From: Bacteroidales bacterium | GTDB lineage: Bacteria; Bacteroidota; Bacteroidia; Bacteroidales; JALTDM01 | Direction of reading: 5' to 3' | DNA: 6,498 nucleotides | NCBI GenBank assembly: GCA_026996635.1 | Contig: JALWKH010000010.1 | Location: forward strand, 1 to 6,498 | Made by a program: the position numbers and the translations under genes | Shown here: positions 1 to 4,196 of the stretch, piece after piece | How the letters are laid out: every line of letters begins with the position of its first letter | How positions within the stretch are numbered: position 1 is the stretch's first letter | Notes under the pieces: generated by a model | Database searches by the model: none | Seen by the model: the letters and a program-made list of their open reading frames with translations, nothing else | What the model was told of the DNA's origin: nothing

Positions 1-1
1 A

Positions 2-1597
2 ACTTATTCACAAATAAGCCGTTTCCCGTCAAGAAAGCCTAAACTAATAATTCAAATTGTTATTGACAATTTCAGATACGACCTGCTTTACCGCTACAAA
101 GACAAATTGAGTGAAAAAGGTTTTTTGAAGCTGATGGAAGAAGGTACTTTTTGCAAAAACTCATCACTTCAATATGCCATAACCCAACATGCACCCGGAT
201 ATGCAACAATTGCAACAGGCAGCCAGCCTGCAGTACACGGCATAGTAAGCAACAGTTGGTACAATTCCATAAAAAAATCAAGGGTGGAAGCCTGTTTTGA
301 CAAAAACGTACACGCAATAGGAACAGACGACAATCCGAGATATGCAGTCTCCCCCAAAAATTATTTTTCGTCCACTTTTACAGATGAACTGAAAATGGCT
401 TACGGTAGCAAATCAAAAGTTTTTTCCGTTGCAATTGACCCTTGTGCCGCTGTTTTTTTGGCGGGACATAATGCCGACGGAGCATTCTTTTATGACGATG
501 CAACCGGGAAATTTGTAAGCAACTCGTATTATATGGACAGCTTGCCTAACTGGGTAAAAGATTTTAACAAAAAACAACTTGCATTTACATATTTGAACAG
601 GAAATGGGAACCGCTGTATGACCTGAAAGAATACACCGCAAGCGTAAATGACAGTGCCAAATACGAAAAAGGATTCGGAGCCGGAACAGTATTCCCATAC
701 GACTTGCTGAAAATTGCCAAACTCGATAAAAAGCATCCCGATTACTCCGTGCTTAAATACACACCTTTTGCAAACACCATTGTTCACGATTTGGCTATTG
801 CAACCATTGAAAACAACAAACTGGGCAAAGACAAATACACCGATTACCTTGCAATTAGCTTTAACTCAACCAAATACATAGCAAAATATTTCGGCATAAC
901 TTCCGTTGAATTTGAAGACGCTTTCCTCAGGCTTGACAAAGAAATTGCACACTTGGTGGAATATGTAAACGAAACAATAGGCAAAGGCAATGTATTGTTT
1001 ATCATCACAGGCAGCAATGGCGGTATGATGCCTCCCGAATACCTTATTACTCAAAAAATTAAAGCCGGCAGGTATAAACAAATGTTTGCTTACTCACTGC
1101 TAAAAACATATCTGAATGCACTTTACGGTGAAGGCAACTGGGTTTCGAAATTCGACAACTTGCAAATTTTCCTTAACCGCACCCTCATTGAAGACAAAAA
1201 GCTGAATCTTGCCGAAGTTCAACAAAAAACCGCCGATTTCCTAATGCAATTCAGCGGAATAGCCCTGAGTGTTACAGCTACTAGCCTAATGAACAACAAC
1301 TACACCGAAGGCATATTGCACAAATTGCAAAACAGTTACAATCCCAAGCGGTCGGGAGATGTTTTTGTGATTATGCAACCTTACTTTATGGAAGACATCA
1401 GCGATGTTTCGGTTTCAAATTCGCCATACAGTTACGATACAAAAGTTCCGCTGATTTTTTACGGTTGGAAGACCAAAATCCGTAAAATTTCCGAACCCGT
1501 TGACATTGCCGAAATTGCACCCACTTTGTCATACATCCTGGATATAATGTATCCGAGTGGCAGTGTAGAAAAAATCTTTACCGAGTTTTATAAATGA
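2..1597 (+). CDS. PafA-like alkaline phosphatase superfamily protein, predicted catalytically inactive; 5' end outside window
   Basis: The frame is open from base 2 to the TGA at 1595-1597 (531 visible residues), so the signal peptide and start lie left of the window. The TTG at 107 is internal: family sequence (IVIDNFRYDLLYRY, visible residues 19-32) precedes it. Other PafA-like landmarks are APGYATIATG (64-73), HGIVSNSWY (79-87), AGHNADGA (154-161), the stretch around residues 286-307 ending in FLRLDKE, PKRSGD, and YDTKVPLIFYGW near the C-terminus. PafA enzymes are zinc-dependent periplasmic phosphomonoesterases of Bacteroidota. Here the nucleophile Thr is His63, the Lys/Arg phosphate-binding pair is Asp146/Cys148, the Asp/His/His zinc site is Lys291/Lys295/Lys481, and the Asp-His of the second site is Ser338-Asn339. 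Only Asp22 and Asn84 remain. The frame is otherwise intact, which suggests a pseudoenzyme with a binding or scaffolding role (inference). Its stop overlaps the next start (ATGA), so the two are probably co-translated. Family assignment is firm; the actual role is unknown. Confidence 0.9.
   Translation, partial: TYSQISRFPSRKPKLIIQIVIDNFRYDLLYRYKDKLSEKGFLKLMEEGTFCKNSSLQYAITQHAPGYATIATGSQPAVHGIVSNSWYNSIKKSRVEACFDKNVHAIGTDDNPRYAVSPKNYFSSTFTDELKMAYGSKSKVFSVAIDPCAAVFLAGHNADGAFFYDDATGKFVSNSYYMDSLPNWVKDFNKKQLAFTYLNRKWEPLYDLKEYTASVNDSAKYEKGFGAGTVFPYDLLKIAKLDKKHPDYSVLKYTPFANTIVHDLAIATIENNKLGKDKYTDYLAISFNSTKYIAKYFGITSVEFEDAFLRLDKEIAHLVEYVNETIGKGNVLFIITGSNGGMMPPEYLITQKIKAGRYKQMFAYSLLKTYLNALYGEGNWVSKFDNLQIFLNRTLIEDKKLNLAEVQQKTADFLMQFSGIALSVTATSLMNNNYTEGILHKLQNSYNPKRSGDVFVIMQPYFMEDISDVSVSNSPYSYDTKVPLIFYGWKTKIRKISEPVDIAEIAPTLSYILDIMYPSGSVEKIFTEFYK
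1594..1597 (+). promoter_or_regulatory. ATGA start/stop overlap (translational coupling site)
   Basis: The ATG of the glycosyltransferase gene (1594-1596) overlaps the TGA of the PafA-like gene (1595-1597). No Shine-Dalgarno sequence is seen just upstream (the leader reads ccgagttttataa). Re-initiation by ribosomes finishing the upstream gene is the likely way this start is used (inference). Confidence 0.7.
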
Positions 1598-2703
1598 AAA
1601 CGGTAACCATCACAGTAATAAATGATCTTCTCACCGACAACCGGGTGCTGAAAACGGCTGAATACCTGGCTGCAAAAGGATACCGTGTAAAAATTTTCGG
1701 CAGGAAGCTGCAAAAAACTTATCCGCCTTTTTCAAGCAACGAAAACATTACGGTAAAGCGTTTCAAACTTCCCGTAAACAAAGGTAAATTGTTTTACCTA
1801 TATTACAATTTCATCTTGTTTTTTGCACTGCTTTTCACCAAAAAAGACATTTTGCTTGCAGTCGATTTGGACACACTGCTTCCGAATTATCTGGTTTCAC
1901 ACCTTCAAAACAAAAAACTTGTTTATGATTCGCACGAATTGTTTACCGAAGTTCCCGAACTCATAGACCGCCCCAAAACAAAAAAAATCTGGCTGAAATT
2001 AGAGTCTTGGATTTTGCCGAAATTAAAGCATTGCTACACGGTAAGCCCCTCTATTGCAAAAGAATACAAAAACCGCTACGGAGTCGGGTTTGAAGTAATT
2101 CGCAACCTGCCGCTTTACGAAAAAGTAAAATCCATACCTAAAAATTTGAAACTTAACCACATCAGCACAAAAGGCAAAATCCTGCTTTATCAAGGATCAT
2201 TGAACAAAGGGCGCGGGATTGAACTTATGATAAAAACAATGGCACTGCTTGACGGGTTTACCTTGGTAATTGCAGGATCGGGAGATTTGGAGAACGAATT
2301 GAAAAAACTTGCAGCAGAGTTGAATTTGTTAGACAAAAAAGTCTTTTTTTTAGGAAGAATTCCCGCAAAGGAACTTAAATACATCACTGCACAAGCGTAC
2401 CTCGGCTTGTCGTTGGAAGAAGAAGCCGGCTTAAACTACAAATACGCCTTGCCAAATAAACTTTTCGATTACATAATGGCGGAAGTGCCGCAAGTTGTTT
2501 CGCCCCTTACCGAAATGAAAAAAATAATTGAACAATACAAAACAGGCATTTTGCTAACAAAACACGATGAAGAAACATTGAAAAACACTATCCTTTCGAT
2601 AACTCCCGGACAATACGGCGAGATGAAAAAAAATTGCGAAATTGCATCTAAAGAATTAAATTGGGAAAATGAAGCAAAAAAACTTGAAAAATACTTCCCG
2701 TAA
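1594..2703 (+). CDS. Glycosyltransferase, GT-B fold, family 4 type (group 1)
   Basis: The product has 369 residues, a usual length for a GT-B glycosyltransferase. The N-terminal Rossmann half opens with VTITVINDLLTDNRVLKTA (residues 4-22) and contains the YDSHELFTEVPEL motif at 111-123, common in glycosyltransferases of Bacteroidota. The C-terminal donor-binding half has KGKILLYQGSLNKGRGIE (193-210), LVIAGSGDLENEL (224-236) and the signature EEEAGLNYKYALPNKLFDY (275-293). In that signature Asp292 stands where many family 4 enzymes have the second Glu of E-x7-E. A hydrophobic, aromatic patch at 67-81 suggests attachment to the inner membrane face. It probably transfers a sugar from a nucleotide-sugar donor during envelope glycan synthesis; donor and acceptor cannot be read from sequence. 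The start is the ATG overlapping the upstream stop, and the end overlaps the rhomboid gene by 35 bases. Nearby kdsA makes an LPS role plausible but not shown. Confidence 0.9.
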   Translation: MKTVTITVINDLLTDNRVLKTAEYLAAKGYRVKIFGRKLQKTYPPFSSNENITVKRFKLPVNKGKLFYLYYNFILFFALLFTKKDILLAVDLDTLLPNYLVSHLQNKKLVYDSHELFTEVPELIDRPKTKKIWLKLESWILPKLKHCYTVSPSIAKEYKNRYGVGFEVIRNLPLYEKVKSIPKNLKLNHISTKGKILLYQGSLNKGRGIELMIKTMALLDGFTLVIAGSGDLENELKKLAAELNLLDKKVFFLGRIPAKELKYITAQAYLGLSLEEEAGLNYKYALPNKLFDYIMAEVPQVVSPLTEMKKIIEQYKTGILLTKHDEETLKNTILSITPGQYGEMKKNCEIASKELNWENEAKKLEKYFP

Positions 2704-3301
2704 CGAACCGCTTATCCGATTTTCGAAAGTCTTTTTCCCGCTGCTTATCACATCAATAATCTGGGCGGTAAAAATAATTGAAGCCGCTTTCGATTTGGAT
2801 TTTTCACAATATGGTATTCTGCCAAGAGATTGGAACACCGTTTGGCACATAGTTACAGCACCGTTTATACACGGCAGTTGGTCGCATATTTACTACAACA
2901 CTTTGTATTGGATCGTATTCTCCACAGCTGTATTTTATCTGTATCCCAAGCGGGCGTATTTGTATATGCTGTCGGCATTTATAGACACGGGAATTATTTT
3001 GTGGATAATAGGCAGACCTTCGTACCACATAGGTTTAAGCGGAGTAATTTACGCCTTGGCATCGTTGGTGTTTTTCGAAAACTTAATTTCAAGGAATTAT
3101 GCAAAAACAGCTATTTCCTTGGCATTGATTTTCTTGTTCGGCGGAATGGCTTACGGATTGTTTCCCAAGGACATACACATAAGTTGGGAAGGACATCTTG
3201 CCGGAGTAATAGTAGGCTTTTTCTTGGCACTATTCGAACATAAATTTGCAGAAATTGAAGACACCGAACGGCGAAGAAAACTTTATGAAGATTACACTTA
3301 A
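2669..3301 (+). CDS. Rhomboid family intramembrane serine protease
   Basis: The 210-residue product has about six hydrophobic segments (roughly 20-40, 74-92, 96-115, 120-138, 147-165, 176-192) and a short basic N-terminus, close to a minimal six-helix rhomboid core. The catalytic Ser lies in GLSGVIYAL (Ser124), nearly identical to the matching motif of E. coli GlpG. The catalytic His is His176 in GHLAGVIVGF. The oxyanion-side motif is His68-x4-His73-x3-Asn77, with the same spacing as GlpG His145/His150/Asn154. All residues needed for activity are therefore present. Rhomboids cleave transmembrane helices of substrates within the inner membrane; the substrate here is unknown. The ATG at 2669 lies 35 bases inside the glycosyltransferase gene in another frame; the next Met is residue 100, inside the membrane core, so this start is well supported. 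The overlap suggests co-translation with the upstream gene. A C-terminal charged tail (about 190-210) should lie outside the membrane. Confidence 0.92.
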   Translation: MKQKNLKNTSRNEPLIRFSKVFFPLLITSIIWAVKIIEAAFDLDFSQYGILPRDWNTVWHIVTAPFIHGSWSHIYYNTLYWIVFSTAVFYLYPKRAYLYMLSAFIDTGIILWIIGRPSYHIGLSGVIYALASLVFFENLISRNYAKTAISLALIFLFGGMAYGLFPKDIHISWEGHLAGVIVGFFLALFEHKFAEIEDTERRRKLYEDYT

Positions 3302-3313
3302 ACCATTTTTACC

Positions 3314-3321
3314 TAACTTTG
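3314..3321 (+). promoter_or_regulatory. Probable Bacteroidota-type -7 promoter element for kdsA
   Basis: TAACTTTG matches the TAnnTTTG -7 consensus used by the main sigma factor of Bacteroidota. It lies in the 36-base gap between the rhomboid stop and the kdsA ATG, 16 bases before that ATG. Transcription would start a few bases downstream and give a very short, A-rich leader (gcaaaaaagctacaaat) with no Shine-Dalgarno sequence, as is usual in the phylum. I see no clear TTTG-type -33 element at the expected distance, so its strength is uncertain. Confidence 0.6.
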
Positions 3322-3337
3322 CAAAAAAGCTACAAAT

Positions 3338-4159
3338 ATGTTAGACAACATAAAAAACTTAAAATTTAAAGACAGCGGGACATTCTTTTTGCTTGCAGGA
3401 CCTTGTGTGGTAGAAGGCGAAAAAATAACTTTGGAAATTGCGGAAACAATAAAAAAAATTACCGAAAAATACTCCATACCGTTTGTTTTCAAAGTATCAT
3501 ACAAAAAAGCAAACCGCAGCAAACTTGATTCCTTTATGGGGCTCGGTGATGAAAAAGCCCTGAAAATCCTGCAAAAGGTTAAACAAACATTTGACTTGCC
3601 CTTAATCACTGATATTCATACTGCCGAAGAAGCCGAATTGGCTGCAGCTTACGATATTGACATTTTGCAGATACCTGCATTTCTTTCACGACAAACAGAA
3701 CTGTTACTGGCAGCAGGAAAAACAGGCAAATATGTAAACATAAAAAAGGGGCAATTTATGTCGCCTCAAGCGATGAAGTTTGCTGCAGAAAAAGTGGTTT
3801 CAACAGGAAACAAAAACATTTTGCTTACGGAAAGGGGAACATTTTTCGGCTATCAAGACTTGGTGGTTGATTTCAGGTCTGTGCCCATTATGCAGCAGAC
3901 AGGCTATCCTGTAGTAGTTGACATCACCCACTCTTTGCAGCAACCGAATCAAACCTCGGGAGTTACAGGCGGCAATCCCGAACTTATCGAAACTATGGGG
4001 AGAGCAGCAATAGCAACAGGTGCAGACGGTATTTTCTTGGAAACACACCCCGATCCGTCAAAAGCACTCTCCGACGGTGCAAATATGCTTAAACTCTCAC
4101 TTTTGGACGACCTCTTGAGAAAATTAAAAACGCTGCACGACACTGTAAAATCACTATAA
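3338..4159 (+). CDS. kdsA: 3-deoxy-8-phosphooctulonate synthase (KdsA), metal-dependent class
   Basis: KdsA condenses phosphoenolpyruvate with D-arabinose 5-phosphate to give Kdo-8-phosphate, a cytosolic step in making Kdo for the LPS inner core. The 273-residue product is full length for this TIM-barrel family (E. coli KdsA is about 284). Family motifs seen are LAGPCVVEG (19-27), FKVSYKKANRSKLDSFMGLG (51-70), DIHTAEEAE (92-100), QIPAFLSRQTELL (111-123), VNIKKGQFMSPQ (133-144), ERGTFFGYQDLVVDFRS (165-181), DITHSLQQP (195-203) and LETHPDPSKALSDGAN (234-249). Cys23, His198, Glu235 and Asp246 match the metal ligands of the Aquifex enzyme (Cys11, His185, Glu222, Asp233) with almost identical spacing. 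This places it in the metal-dependent class; metal-independent enzymes such as that of E. coli have Asn in place of the Cys. The KANRS and SDGAN motifs argue against the related DAHP synthases. A -7 element lies just upstream and a terminator just downstream, so it may be transcribed alone as well as by read-through. Confidence 0.97.
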   Translation: MLDNIKNLKFKDSGTFFLLAGPCVVEGEKITLEIAETIKKITEKYSIPFVFKVSYKKANRSKLDSFMGLGDEKALKILQKVKQTFDLPLITDIHTAEEAELAAAYDIDILQIPAFLSRQTELLLAAGKTGKYVNIKKGQFMSPQAMKFAAEKVVSTGNKNILLTERGTFFGYQDLVVDFRSVPIMQQTGYPVVVDITHSLQQPNQTSGVTGGNPELIETMGRAAIATGADGIFLETHPDPSKALSDGANMLKLSLLDDLLRKLKTLHDTVKSL

Positions 4160-4193
4160 TAAAAAAAGCCCGCTTTTCGGCGGGCTTTTAAAA
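4160..4193. terminator. Bidirectional intrinsic terminator between convergent genes
   Basis: A perfect 10-base-pair stem pairs AAAAGCCCGC (4164-4173) with GCGGGCTTTT (4180-4189) around a 6-base loop (TTTTCG). On the plus strand the stem ends in TTTT followed by A-rich sequence. On the minus strand it ends in a run of seven T (complement of 4161-4167). It can therefore end both kdsA (stop at 4159) and the convergent gene (stop at 4197), and looks stronger for the minus strand. Confidence 0.9.
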
Positions 4194-4196
4194 ATT

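Noticed and set aside
107..109. TTG at 107 as the start of the PafA-like gene
   Set aside because: The frame is open upstream to base 2 and encodes the conserved PafA opening IVIDNFRYDLLYRY, so the TTG is an internal Leu.
413..787. 124-codon open frame on the minus strand inside the PafA-like gene
   Set aside because: It is antisense to a well-supported gene and has a Cys/Phe-rich product without recognisable motifs.
2..1597. Pseudogene explanation for the PafA-like frame
   Set aside because: More than 530 codons are open without frameshift, the scaffold motifs are conserved, and the stop is coupled to the next gene; only catalytic positions changed.
2830..3243. 137-codon open frame on the plus strand inside the rhomboid gene
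   Set aside because: It overlaps the rhomboid in another frame; the rhomboid has full catalytic motifs and this frame has none.
3338..4159. DAHP synthase (aromatic amino acid pathway) as an alternative for kdsA
   Set aside because: The KANRS, QIPAFLSRQ and ETHPDPSKALSDGAN motifs are those of Kdo-8-phosphate synthase.
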